From Erythrobacter sp. (GTDB lineage: Bacteria > Pseudomonadota > Alphaproteobacteria > Sphingomonadales > Sphingomonadaceae): a DNA stretch of 64,000 nt. This document shows, one piece after another, positions 17,372 to 25,409 of this stretch; position 1 is the stretch's first letter; each line of letters starts with the position of its first letter. Below the pieces are notes generated by a model. That model ran no database searches, was not told the DNA's origin, and saw only the letters and a list, made by a program, of their open reading frames with translations. The DNA lies in assembly GCA_019739335.1 (NCBI GenBank), contig CP073261.1:1850001-1914000 (forward strand), written 5' to 3'. Position numbers and translations under genes: made by a program.

Positions 17372-18088
17372 TCAAATAGGTGCGTCACCTTCGATCAAGG
17401 CGTACAGACCCTCGCGGAATTGGTCGTTTAATGACTCAATAGCGTTGCGGACTGGGAAGTGAAAATGATCATCCAATTCTTCGGCGATTAGCGAGAATGG
17501 TTCCGGAATCGACCGAAGACCATAATAGAATATGATTTGCGCTTCTGCTCGATCGACGTCGAACCCCATAGATCGTCCGTACCCAGCCAGATGCATTTGA
17601 ACGCGCAGCAATTCGTTTAAGATTATGCGCTTCTTTCCAGCGTCATAAGCGCCGTTGCCGCGCTTCACATTGTAAGATCGCAGGGTTTGGGCGGCAGCGT
17701 CATAAACGATCAAATCGACCGGAATCACCTGTTCCATCTCGCCATAAGGGAGCAGAACTTCGCGATACGCAGTAGGTGGCATACCCAATAGCAATTCCTC
17801 GCGGGAGGCCATCGCGAGCTTGAACGCATCTTCGGTCCACACCTGGAATCGATCGCAGTCCTTTAGACGTTCAAGCAATGCACGACCCAATAATTGGCCA
17901 TGTCGCTTATAGGCGGAGCTAATGATGCTTGTAGCGCGAGAGTATTTATCTCCACCAATGGGATCTGTCCGGAAACTTGTGTCAGCGAGCTTCGCCAAGG
18001 TTGCCGACAGCATCGGCGCCATGCGCATCAAAAATGTCTCAATTTCCGCTGGATGCCGATCCATCATCGTCGCATAGAATGCTACCAT
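17372..18088 (-). CDS. Hypothetical protein, possible PD-(D/E)XK-like nuclease
   Basis: 238 residues with no family recognised with confidence. The middle contains VIPVDLIVYDAAAQTLRSYN followed by VKRGNG, giving Asp125 and an N-x-K (Asn140, Lys142) spaced like the D...(E/N)XK core of restriction-type nucleases (predicted beta-hairpin with K after a hydrophobic strand). The first 110 residues look helical. It is transcribed divergently from the GHKL ATPase gene with 50 bases between, so the two probably share a control region. A role as restriction subunit of the surrounding methyltransferase/ATPase/helicase genes is an inference. Confidence 0.5.
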   Translation of the reverse strand: MVAFYATMMDRHPAEIETFLMRMAPMLSATLAKLADTSFRTDPIGGDKYSRATSIISSAYKRHGQLLGRALLERLKDCDRFQVWTEDAFKLAMASREELLLGMPPTAYREVLLPYGEMEQVIPVDLIVYDAAAQTLRSYNVKRGNGAYDAGKKRIILNELLRVQMHLAGYGRSMGFDVDRAEAQIIFYYGLRSIPEPFSLIAEELDDHFHFPVRNAIESLNDQFREGLYALIEGDAPI

Positions 18089-18138
18089 AAACTATCGATG
18101 TACAAGAGCGTATCAAAGAAATTTTACAAGGAAACAAA

Positions 18139-20511
18139 ATGGCCCACAACGAAATGGCGCAGGGCGAGCTGCGGGAGTTCGATCTGGCACCATCTCCACG
18201 CGTTCTTCCCATGCTGGGTGAGATCAATCTCGACCAGTGGCGCTGCGTGGGTGAATTAGTCGATAACTCCATCGACGGCTTTTTGCACGCCAAGCGGTGC
18301 GGCCAGGCGGTCGATGACCCAGTGGTACAGATCACGCTGCCCGAAGCGGATCGTGATGACGCAGTCCTCCAGATCGTCGACAACGGTCCGGGAATGACCA
18401 TAGAAAACCTTGAGCGGGCCGTCAAAGCAGGTTGGTCGGGGAACAATCCAACGGACAATCTCGGCCTTTTCGGGATGGGCTTCAACATTGCAACCGCACG
18501 ATTGGGCCTCACAACTGAGGTTTGGACCACACAGGCTGGAGACCCCGACTGGCATGGCTTAGAAATTGATTTCGATCGTCTCCAAAGACAGGGGAATTTT
18601 CGTACTCCGGTGCTGACTGCACCTAAGCCCGATGTTGCATCACACGGAACGAAGATAATCATAAGACGGCTCAAGCCAGCTCAACGGCAATGGCTCGCCA
18701 AGGCCGCAAACCAAGGGCAAGTTCGGAAACGCCTGTCGCAAGCTTATGCGGCCATGCTGCGATCCAACGGTCATCCGATTGAATTCAAACTCTATCTAAA
18801 TAATCGCGTGATCCATTCACGTCCATTCTGCGTTTGGGGTGAAACACGCTCAGTTGAGCTGCCGGATTTTGGTGAAGTACTCGCAGTACAATCGTTTAAC
18901 TTTCCCCTCGGAGATCGGCACCACTGCTTATCTTGCATGAACTGGGTCGCGTTGCCTTCAAATGCGCCGGAGACCTGCCCAGTGTGCGATGGCGTGGGCA
19001 CGCTCCAGCGTCGCACTCGTCGTGTGCACGGCTGGATCGGCTTGCAGAGATACGCCGACACGGTGGACTTTGGGCTCGATTTCATCCGGAACGGGCGAAA
19101 AATCGAGATAAGCAGTAAGGACCTATATATTTGGCGCGGTGAGAACGGAGACGAACCGGAATATCCCATTGACGACCCAAGCCGACGTGGCCGATTCGTT
19201 GGTGAGATCCACATCGATCACTGTCGGGTGAACTTCGCCAAAGAGCGCTTTGATCGTTCCGATCCAGCGTGGGAAGAGATGGTCAAGCTTATCCGGGGCG
19301 AAGGACCGCTACGGCCGGAGAAGGCTCGCGAGCTTGGTTACACCGGCAATGCCAGCCCGCTTTTCAAACTTTACAAGGCCTTTCGGCGTATGCGGCCACA
19401 TAGCAGCGTCGCGGGGGGATGGCGGCGACTGCTAGTGGTTCCCGACAATGGCATCGCGAAGGAATTTGCGCAAAAATTCTATGACGGGCATCCCGACTAT
19501 CAAGAGGACGCGCAGTGGTGGCGGCTTATAGAGGAGGCCGAACGCAGGTCCCTGACTACACCTGAAACTCCACCCGAGCACGGCGGCGAGGATGAGGGGT
19601 TACCGGACGGGTTGCTCGATGGGCCAACTGCCCTACCGCCGACGGATGGTATACCCAGCGCTCCGACGGCGCCGCCACCGGATCTTCGCGCGCAGCGCCG
19701 CGAGGCACCCAGTCTTTCAAGAAATTATGTCTACGCACCGGCAGGTCAGACTTTTGCAGTGCGCGCCTTCGAATGTGTTGCTGGTGACCCCGACATCGAT
19801 AGTGAAGCCGCTTGGAATCTGATAATGGGCGACCTTCCGACTCGCACCTATTTCTTTTTATATAAGCCCCGCGCCGATGTGTTCCGGTCAATCACGCTTG
19901 AGCCTCTTGACGCGTTGCTTATTGAGCTTTCTGGGCTAACGAGCGAGTACTTACGCACCACAAAAATCGCTCCGTCACTTGCGACAATTCTAGGTAATTT
20001 TCGGGAAGAATATGCACGCACGGCCAGCCTAGATGCGCGAGTCATCGGTCTGGATGCAGCCGACGCACTGATTACGTTGGCTCACGCAATCGTCAAGAAC
20101 ACGCCATCCGGAGAAGCAGGCAAGTTATTTGATGCTCTCACGGCCGATCAGCGCGCCGAGGTGATGCGAGTCATGGCGCGCAAGGGTGTTGCGCCGGCCG
20201 CCCCAATCGCCGACGGGACGTTTCTCACGTCGGTGCCTCTTGCAGTATTGGGTCAAATTGTTGAGGCCTTCCCTGAATTGGTTTTCGACGGTGCGTTCTG
20301 GGACACGCCATATGCATCGCTCGACTACAATGACGCCCAACTCACCGAACGCGCCAAGCAACGCGTCGTCGATCGCGCACGCTCATTGATTTCCGACGCT
20401 TCATGGTTAGTGGAGGCCGACAGCGCGATTTTGTACAACATCCGCAAGGAAGAGCTTGTGCGAGGTCTGATGTCGATCAGCCTGCTCCGCCCTGACAGTG
20501 AGATGCTGTGA
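18139..20511 (+). CDS. MORC/MutL/Hsp90-like GHKL ATPase with zinc ribbon
   Basis: 790 residues; start ATG 18139 after AAGGA. A GHKL ATP-binding domain fills the N-terminus: N-box ELVDNSIDG (39-47), G1 DNGPGM (81-86) and G2 GLFGMGFN (109-116). A four-cysteine zinc-ribbon (CLSC 263-266, CPVC 280-283) follows the ATPase/transducer region. A Pro-rich linker lies near 500-545, then a helical C-terminal domain. Bacterial MORC-like ATPases of this kind are known from restriction-associated operons with SF2 helicases. The stop overlaps the next gene by 4 bases (GTGA), so ATPase and helicase-nuclease are probably made in fixed ratio. It may act as a DNA clamp or sensor (inference). Confidence 0.82.
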   Translation: MAHNEMAQGELREFDLAPSPRVLPMLGEINLDQWRCVGELVDNSIDGFLHAKRCGQAVDDPVVQITLPEADRDDAVLQIVDNGPGMTIENLERAVKAGWSGNNPTDNLGLFGMGFNIATARLGLTTEVWTTQAGDPDWHGLEIDFDRLQRQGNFRTPVLTAPKPDVASHGTKIIIRRLKPAQRQWLAKAANQGQVRKRLSQAYAAMLRSNGHPIEFKLYLNNRVIHSRPFCVWGETRSVELPDFGEVLAVQSFNFPLGDRHHCLSCMNWVALPSNAPETCPVCDGVGTLQRRTRRVHGWIGLQRYADTVDFGLDFIRNGRKIEISSKDLYIWRGENGDEPEYPIDDPSRRGRFVGEIHIDHCRVNFAKERFDRSDPAWEEMVKLIRGEGPLRPEKARELGYTGNASPLFKLYKAFRRMRPHSSVAGGWRRLLVVPDNGIAKEFAQKFYDGHPDYQEDAQWWRLIEEAERRSLTTPETPPEHGGEDEGLPDGLLDGPTALPPTDGIPSAPTAPPPDLRAQRREAPSLSRNYVYAPAGQTFAVRAFECVAGDPDIDSEAAWNLIMGDLPTRTYFFLYKPRADVFRSITLEPLDALLIELSGLTSEYLRTTKIAPSLATILGNFREEYARTASLDARVIGLDAADALITLAHAIVKNTPSGEAGKLFDALTADQRAEVMRVMARKGVAPAAPIADGTFLTSVPLAVLGQIVEAFPELVFDGAFWDTPYASLDYNDAQLTERAKQRVVDRARSLISDASWLVEADSAILYNIRKEELVRGLMSISLLRPDSEML

Positions 20512-22190
20512 AGCGGCCGTTCCTCGATGAACGACGGCTCCTTGATGGACCTTGGCAGGCCTTCGAGCGTGACGTGGCCCGCGCTTTCATGTTCGCTGGT
20601 TTTGATGACGTGCGCATCGTCGGCGGGTCAGGCGACATGGGTGCCGATGTTGTCGGAGTGAAAAAAGGTCAGGTCTGGGTGGTGCAATGCAAATACACAA
20701 GCACGTCTGCCCCTCCGAAGTCGGCCGTCGAGGAAGTGATCAACGCGGGTCGCTTTTATGAGGCACATCGCATGGCGCTTGCCACAAGTCGCGCGCCCGG
20801 CAAGGCTCTAACTGACGAGATCGCTCGCGTGAAGAAGCTCGGTTTCACCATCGATCTCCTAAGTCCTAATCAGTTGCTTCAACTCATGGTGGGAATTCCT
20901 GATTTCCCACCGGCCCGTCGGGCACTTCGCGACTACCAGAGAGACGCATGCGAGCGACTGTTCGACGCTCTTGAAGAGACCGGCCGCGGTCAGCTCGTGC
21001 TAGCGACCGGTTTGGGCAAGACCGTGGTAATGGCGGAGGTAGCTTCGAGGCTCTTTGAGGCCGGGACGCTCCCAAACAATCGCATTCTCGTGCTCGCCGA
21101 TAAGCGCGAACTCGTGCGGCAGCTTCAAATTGGTTTTTGGGCGCAGCTTCCGAAAACTGTAAGCACCCACCTTCTGGCTCCGGATGAAGAGCCGATCCAC
21201 TGGGAGGGGATCACATTTGCGACCGTGCAGACCGTCTATAGCAGAATGGGTAAGCTTCCAGAATTTGATGCAGTTTTCGTCGATGAGGCCCACCACATAG
21301 GATCACGCACCTATCAGGAGGTCATAGCAACGCTCGCACCGAAACGGATTGCTGGGGTCACCGCGACGCCTTGGAGGGGTGACGAGTTCGATATCGACAC
21401 CTCTCTTGGTCAACCGCTTGTCCGCATGGGGATCGCCGATGGCCTACGGCTCGATTATTTGAGCGAGGTGGATTACAGATTGCTCGCAGATAACATCGAC
21501 TGGGAGCTGGTCCAAGGCGTGTCAACCTATGGGTATACGATGTCCGAGCTGAATCGGCGTCTAATTATCCCCACGCGCGACGAAGAGGCCGCCCGAATTT
21601 TCTCTGAGGTTTTCAGGACCGAAGGGCGAAAGTCAGCCTTAGTCTTTTCACCAAGTGTCGAACACGCCGAGCGATTCACCGCGCAGCTACGACTTTTTGG
21701 CTTTCGAGCTGAGGCGATGTTCGGCGCATCCCCTGCTCGGGAACGGGACAAGCTCATGACCCTGTTTAAGCGAGGCGCAATCGACGTGCTCTGTACAGTC
21801 GACCTTTTCAATGAAGGTGTCGATGTGCCTGATGTTGATTTGATTGCTTTCATGCGAGCGACCCATAGTCGCCGCATTTTTGTCCAGCAGCTCGGCAGAG
21901 GTTTGCGGGTTAAGCCTGGCAAGGACAAGGTGGTGGTACTCGACTTCGTGACTGATCTCAGGCGGGTCGCCGAAGTGTCGGAACTTGAACGCATGGCGGG
22001 GCGTAACGCGCCCACTGAGACCCTGCCACTCGGTAGCCATCTCATCCAGTTCACCGACGAATCTGCGGGATCGTACCTTATGGAATGGGTGAAAGATCAA
22101 GCTTCCCTTATGTTGCGGGAAGGTGACCCTACGTTGGACATCCCTAAGTATGAGTTCCCTAACACGCTGCCGCATGGGAGTGCCAATTGA
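20508..22190 (+). CDS. Mrr-type nuclease fused to SF2 helicase
   Basis: 560 residues, GTG start overlapping the upstream stop by 4 bases. The N-terminal 125 residues are an Mrr-like restriction domain: GGSGDMGADVVG (Asp47) and WVVQCKYT (Gln60, Lys62), i.e. D...QxK. A superfamily 2 helicase follows: LATGLGKTVV (Walker A, 165-174), VFVDEAHHIG (DEAH 259-262), TATPWRGD (about 285-292), and QQLGRGLRVKPGK (motif VI, about 460). The layout matches type I/III-like or stand-alone restriction helicases that translocate on DNA and cut. It is the probable effector of the operon. Confidence 0.87.
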   Translation: MKRPFLDERRLLDGPWQAFERDVARAFMFAGFDDVRIVGGSGDMGADVVGVKKGQVWVVQCKYTSTSAPPKSAVEEVINAGRFYEAHRMALATSRAPGKALTDEIARVKKLGFTIDLLSPNQLLQLMVGIPDFPPARRALRDYQRDACERLFDALEETGRGQLVLATGLGKTVVMAEVASRLFEAGTLPNNRILVLADKRELVRQLQIGFWAQLPKTVSTHLLAPDEEPIHWEGITFATVQTVYSRMGKLPEFDAVFVDEAHHIGSRTYQEVIATLAPKRIAGVTATPWRGDEFDIDTSLGQPLVRMGIADGLRLDYLSEVDYRLLADNIDWELVQGVSTYGYTMSELNRRLIIPTRDEEAARIFSEVFRTEGRKSALVFSPSVEHAERFTAQLRLFGFRAEAMFGASPARERDKLMTLFKRGAIDVLCTVDLFNEGVDVPDVDLIAFMRATHSRRIFVQQLGRGLRVKPGKDKVVVLDFVTDLRRVAEVSELERMAGRNAPTETLPLGSHLIQFTDESAGSYLMEWVKDQASLMLREGDPTLDIPKYEFPNTLPHGSAN

Positions 22191-22708
22191 GAATTCCGTC
22201 CGAGATCAGGTCAGCGATCAAAGAGCGCCTGTGGGAAGAGGCCGATCAGCTCAATTGGGAATCTTTGGGGCCAGCTGATAAAGCACGCCACTACAAGCAA
22301 TGGACCGATAGCGACATCGGTCGCACTCTTGCTGCCCACATGGATGCACGAGCTGTTCGTGTGTACATCAAGGACACGTTACTCAAGGGTTACGGCCGCG
22401 AGAAGCTAAATGCACACGAGGCCTTAGTATTGCGGGTGCTCAATAAGCAAAGGTCCGAAATCGCAGAGAATTTCATTAAGCCTCATGGTTTTCGTTTCGT
22501 CGACAATGCTTTCACAGTGTGGGGACGAGCGGACGACTGGAAGTCTTTGTTGGGCGCGTTGTTTGAACGGTCCTACGGCCTGCGGGATGTGGATCAGAGC
22601 GTCCTTTTGTTTCTCGCTGCGCCCCGTTATGTGACCCCGTCTTCTCGCGAGATAGTCGATGCAGCTGCACGTCGGTTAGGTGTGACAAAATGCGTCTGGT
22701 TCGACTAG
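22187..22708 (+). CDS. Hypothetical 173-residue protein, third gene of the ATPase/helicase operon
   Basis: The start is TTG, overlapping the helicase stop by 4 bases (TTGA), so it belongs to the same translational unit. The sequence is mostly helical and charged in the first two thirds (IRSAIKERLWEEADQLNWES), with a GRADDWKSLLGALFERSYG segment and a more hydrophobic LLFLAAPRYVT strand before the C-terminal VTKCVWFD. There is no catalytic motif, signal peptide or membrane span. It is probably an accessory subunit of the MORC-like ATPase/helicase complex. No named family was recognised. Confidence 0.65.
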   Translation: MRIPSEIRSAIKERLWEEADQLNWESLGPADKARHYKQWTDSDIGRTLAAHMDARAVRVYIKDTLLKGYGREKLNAHEALVLRVLNKQRSEIAENFIKPHGFRFVDNAFTVWGRADDWKSLLGALFERSYGLRDVDQSVLLFLAAPRYVTPSSREIVDAAARRLGVTKCVWFD

Positions 22709-23084
22709 CCAGTTGAAGCGGTCTCCACACAAAGGTGAAAGATGGATGAGTTGGCTCGTCGGGTCCGCCAATAAAGCTAGTCAGCGATCGTGCGCACTTT
22801 CGAGCAATTTTGGCAACGAGTAGCTTGCCTAAAATCTTGACGCTGCCGTTGGCGCGATGAGCAGGCGGCCCCACGGCTTCATTTCCCATGAGCTTCTGTA
22901 GAGGGCCTGTCTGTCATGGCTTAACCTACAAAAAAGTACGAGGTTAGAGAGCTTGGATTGGACGTGAGTTGCGCTATGCGTTTGGTCCAATCGGCGCACT
23001 TGCGGGCAAGAGCCGAATGGGCATCTTGTTCTTTTATCGCATCTCGGAACGGCCCAGGCGTAGGGCGTCTAGGTTGTGCAATGA
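22709..23084. other. Non-coding stretch after the ATPase/helicase operon
   Basis: No convincing coding region on either strand; the antisense frame at 22512-22889 overlaps a real gene and lacks a start signal. A terminator hairpin lies at its right end. Confidence 0.5.
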
Positions 23085-23107
23085 AAGGGCGGGCTCTGCC
23101 CGCCCTT
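23085..23107 (-). terminator. Terminator hairpin
   Basis: Perfect 10-bp GC-rich stem (23085-23094 with 23098-23107) and a 3-base loop, 8 bases after the stop of the leftward gene at 23115. On the minus strand it is followed by TTTCATT. Confidence 0.75.
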
Positions 23108-23114
23108 CAACGAT

Positions 23115-23600
23115 TTAAGCGCCGAGACCGTCAAGGTTCGGAGGCCACTCATACAAGCCACTATTCTTGAACAGCTGCCAAGCCGGCTCATTGTCGTCGG
23201 CGAATAGCGTCGGGAGGATGGGCACGCTGTCGCCGTCCGGATCGCAACCAAATTCGAATTCCCAATAGCCAGGCTGGAAATGGTAGATACCGATTTCATC
23301 AAGGCCACGAGGCCCCATGTTAAAGCAGGCGCGTCGCTCGTTATGACAGCGGATTTCAATGACGGTCCAGCCAGCCTTGTCGACAGTACTTTCACCGATC
23401 ATGGTTGGTGATTTGCGCATGTAGGCGCGATACCGATTGGGGAGGATTTCGATACGAAGGGGAAGCAATTCGACGATACAGGTGTGGTCCGGGCAGCCCG
23501 GGTAGTGGGCAGGCATCTTGGTTCCGTGGCTGGCGGCCAGCTTCAGAGCCACCCGACAGATCTTGCGGGCACGCCGGATTTTGGAATTTGCGTTATTCAT
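23115..23600 (-). CDS. Hypothetical protein
   Basis: 161 residues from the ATG at 23600 (MNNANSKIRRARK), which has AAGGA upstream; the frame is open to 23642 but without a ribosome-binding site. A basic N-terminus is followed by HYPGCPDHTC, which could bind zinc, then a beta-rich, aromatic-rich C-terminal half. It is a single-gene unit with its own terminator. No family was recognised and no function is proposed. Confidence 0.6.
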   Translation of the reverse strand: MNNANSKIRRARKICRVALKLAASHGTKMPAHYPGCPDHTCIVELLPLRIEILPNRYRAYMRKSPTMIGESTVDKAGWTVIEIRCHNERRACFNMGPRGLDEIGIYHFQPGYWEFEFGCDPDGDSVPILPTLFADDNEPAWQLFKNSGLYEWPPNLDGLGA

Positions 23601-23642
23601 GGAATATCCTTGTGGAATATAGGGCGCTCCTAAATCGACCAT

Positions 23643-24746
23643 AATTGCAGAGCATGAGGATTGTATTTGCTATCTGCTAAATACAGAACGCATTATATCA
23701 AGAAAATTGCTTTAAGTCTAGTTTTGAAATGGATTTGATCTGCAGATTTATTTAAAGGTGGTGACCTTTGTCGGCCTTTTAAATGATTGCAGAGCAAAGG
23801 TGCTGAAGGCTTTGGGGTCTATACGCAGGATGGGAAGTGTGCGCTCGCGCAGGCCCAGAGAGCCTGTTTTGCATATGCCACTGGGCGGCAGGAGATATCG
23901 GCCCAAGGTCTCGAAGTTCGCGCTCGATTAAGTATCTGATAAACAATTGAAACATGGAAACTTGTCTGAGAAAAGGCGGATCCGACGGTTGAACTCCAAA
24001 TTCCTGCGCTCGTTTTCTCGGTTAAGTCGCTTAAATATCTGAAAACAAATAAACTATTGACAAAAGTGAGAAAAGCCTGGTTCTCTCGGTTAAAGCTCTT
24101 TCTCCAATACTTTCAAGGCCCCATTGCGAGCTTTTCTCGGATAGACCCATCAATCCCTTCCATCCGCAGGACCCAGCCCGCAGGGCTGCCACCAAAGCCC
24201 CGCAGGGGCGAAGCATAAAGAGCGCGAAGCTCCGTCAATTGCCTCCTGATCGTGCTTCCCACCAGGAAGGTTGCCACAAGCAGATCCAGGTCCCCGCTTC
24301 GCGGTGGGAGCGGAACCCGCATCGCCGAGTTCAGCGACGCAGGAGCCAACGGCGCGAATCACTGCGCCAAAGGCAGGGCGATTCGCCTCCCGGATGACAG
24401 AATTGCTTGTTGGGGCATCTTAAAAGACGCTCTCCAAGGGCTCAAAATGCGTCCCACCTTGGCACACAACTGACACTCGGATGCAACGCGCCTGCGCTCT
24501 GGCGGCACAGGCCCTTTAAAGGGTCTAAAAAACACGCTCCTGAATAAGGAATGTAATTTCTACTTGAAATAAACCTCCCTTATACTTGTGATTATAAGTA
24601 TAAAAGCAAGTAAAAGTGCCTCGTTAAGGTTAATATCATTTTTCGAGGGATCAAAAGTAAATCAGGTACTTGCGGAATAGAGAAATAGTCGTTCTCATAA
24701 TAGGCGTCGCAACAACTGCGGCAGTCAACAAAGGAGAAAACGACTT
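23643..24746. other. 1.1-kb AT-rich non-coding region with repeated motifs, upstream of recombinase operon
   Basis: No credible gene was found. Repeated short motifs cluster at 23928-24140: TTAAGTATCTGA and TTAAATATCTGA (23928, 24031), and CTTTTCTC(G/A)-type sites in both orientations (23967, 24013, 24067, 24081, 24131). A GC-rich part (about 24165-24360) has a small hairpin GCCCC-GCA-GGGGC at 24197-24209. An inverted repeat lies at 24580-24603. This could be an attachment, transfer or replication site, or a recombinase control region. Confidence 0.5.
24580..24603. promoter_or_regulatory. Inverted repeat, possible operator of the recombinase operon
   Basis: TTATACTT (24580-24587) and its exact complement AAGTATAA (24596-24603) are separated by 8 bases. 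It lies about 145 bases before the first recombinase start. Size and spacing suit a dimeric repressor, but no regulator gene is adjacent. Confidence 0.4.
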
Positions 24747-25409
24747 ATGGAACATATATATCATGATCTCGATCTGAGCCGGCTACGTCGGCCTCGCCGC
24801 AAAGGCCGGGGGCCGCTGGGTAAGCCCCGTGGACAAGCCCGAATTCTCAGCGACACCGATCTGGTCCGTCTCGAACAACATATCGCGACCGCCAGTAACG
24901 CGCCCCACAGCAACAGGCTGAAGGTCTACCTCACCATCTACGCCGGCCTCCGCGTGGGGGAGGTGTGCCAGATGCTGGTGGCTGACCTCCTCCAGAAGGA
25001 CGGGTCCATTTCACCCTTCGTCCGGGTCCGTGCAAGGATCGCCAAGGGCAATCGGGAACGTGTGATTCCGATGCATCCGAAGATCCGAGCAGCACTCGTG
25101 GAGTTCATCAAGCATCACCCCAATGTGCCATACATTGCCTTCTCCCATCGTGGAGCGAAGCCGAAGCAACAAAGCCTTACTGCGCTGACGAACTATCTCT
25201 CGGACCTCTACCAGAAGGCCAGCCTGTTCGGCTGCTCAAGCCACACGGGCCGCCGGACGTTCATCACTAATCTGGCGCGCAACGCAAACGGCACAGACTT
25301 CAGCTTGCGTGATGTCCAGCGTCTCGCTGGTCACGCGCGGCTCGACACGACCGAGAAATATATCGGGCTGGGTGAGAACCTTGCCAACTTCGTCGGGAGC
25401 CTGAAATGA
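24747..25409 (+). CDS. Tyrosine recombinase (compact, 220 aa), first gene of six-gene operon
   Basis: Site-specific recombinase with the full catalytic set: Arg69 (AGLRVGE), Lys100 (RIAKGNR), His166-x-x-Arg169 (SSHTGRRTF), His196 (LAGHARLD) and Tyr205 (TTEKYIGL). The N-terminal arm/core-binding region is only about 35 residues, much shorter than phage integrases (300-400 aa) and closer to minimal recombinases of integron or mobile-island type. The start ATG has AAAGGAG before it. Its stop overlaps the helicase start by 4 bases (ATGA). It may act with the second recombinase at 29305. Confidence 0.88.
   Translation: MEHIYHDLDLSRLRRPRRKGRGPLGKPRGQARILSDTDLVRLEQHIATASNAPHSNRLKVYLTIYAGLRVGEVCQMLVADLLQKDGSISPFVRVRARIAKGNRERVIPMHPKIRAALVEFIKHHPNVPYIAFSHRGAKPKQQSLTALTNYLSDLYQKASLFGCSSHTGRRTFITNLARNANGTDFSLRDVQRLAGHARLDTTEKYIGLGENLANFVGSLK

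Noticed and set aside
23928..24140. CRISPR-like array
   Set aside because: The repeated motifs are short, of irregular spacing and in both orientations; no 25-40 base repeats with spacers.
24113..24349. 78-aa reverse frame in the region before the recombinase operon
   Set aside because: No ribosome-binding site, no domain, and it lies in a hairpin-rich GC tract with other overlapping frames.
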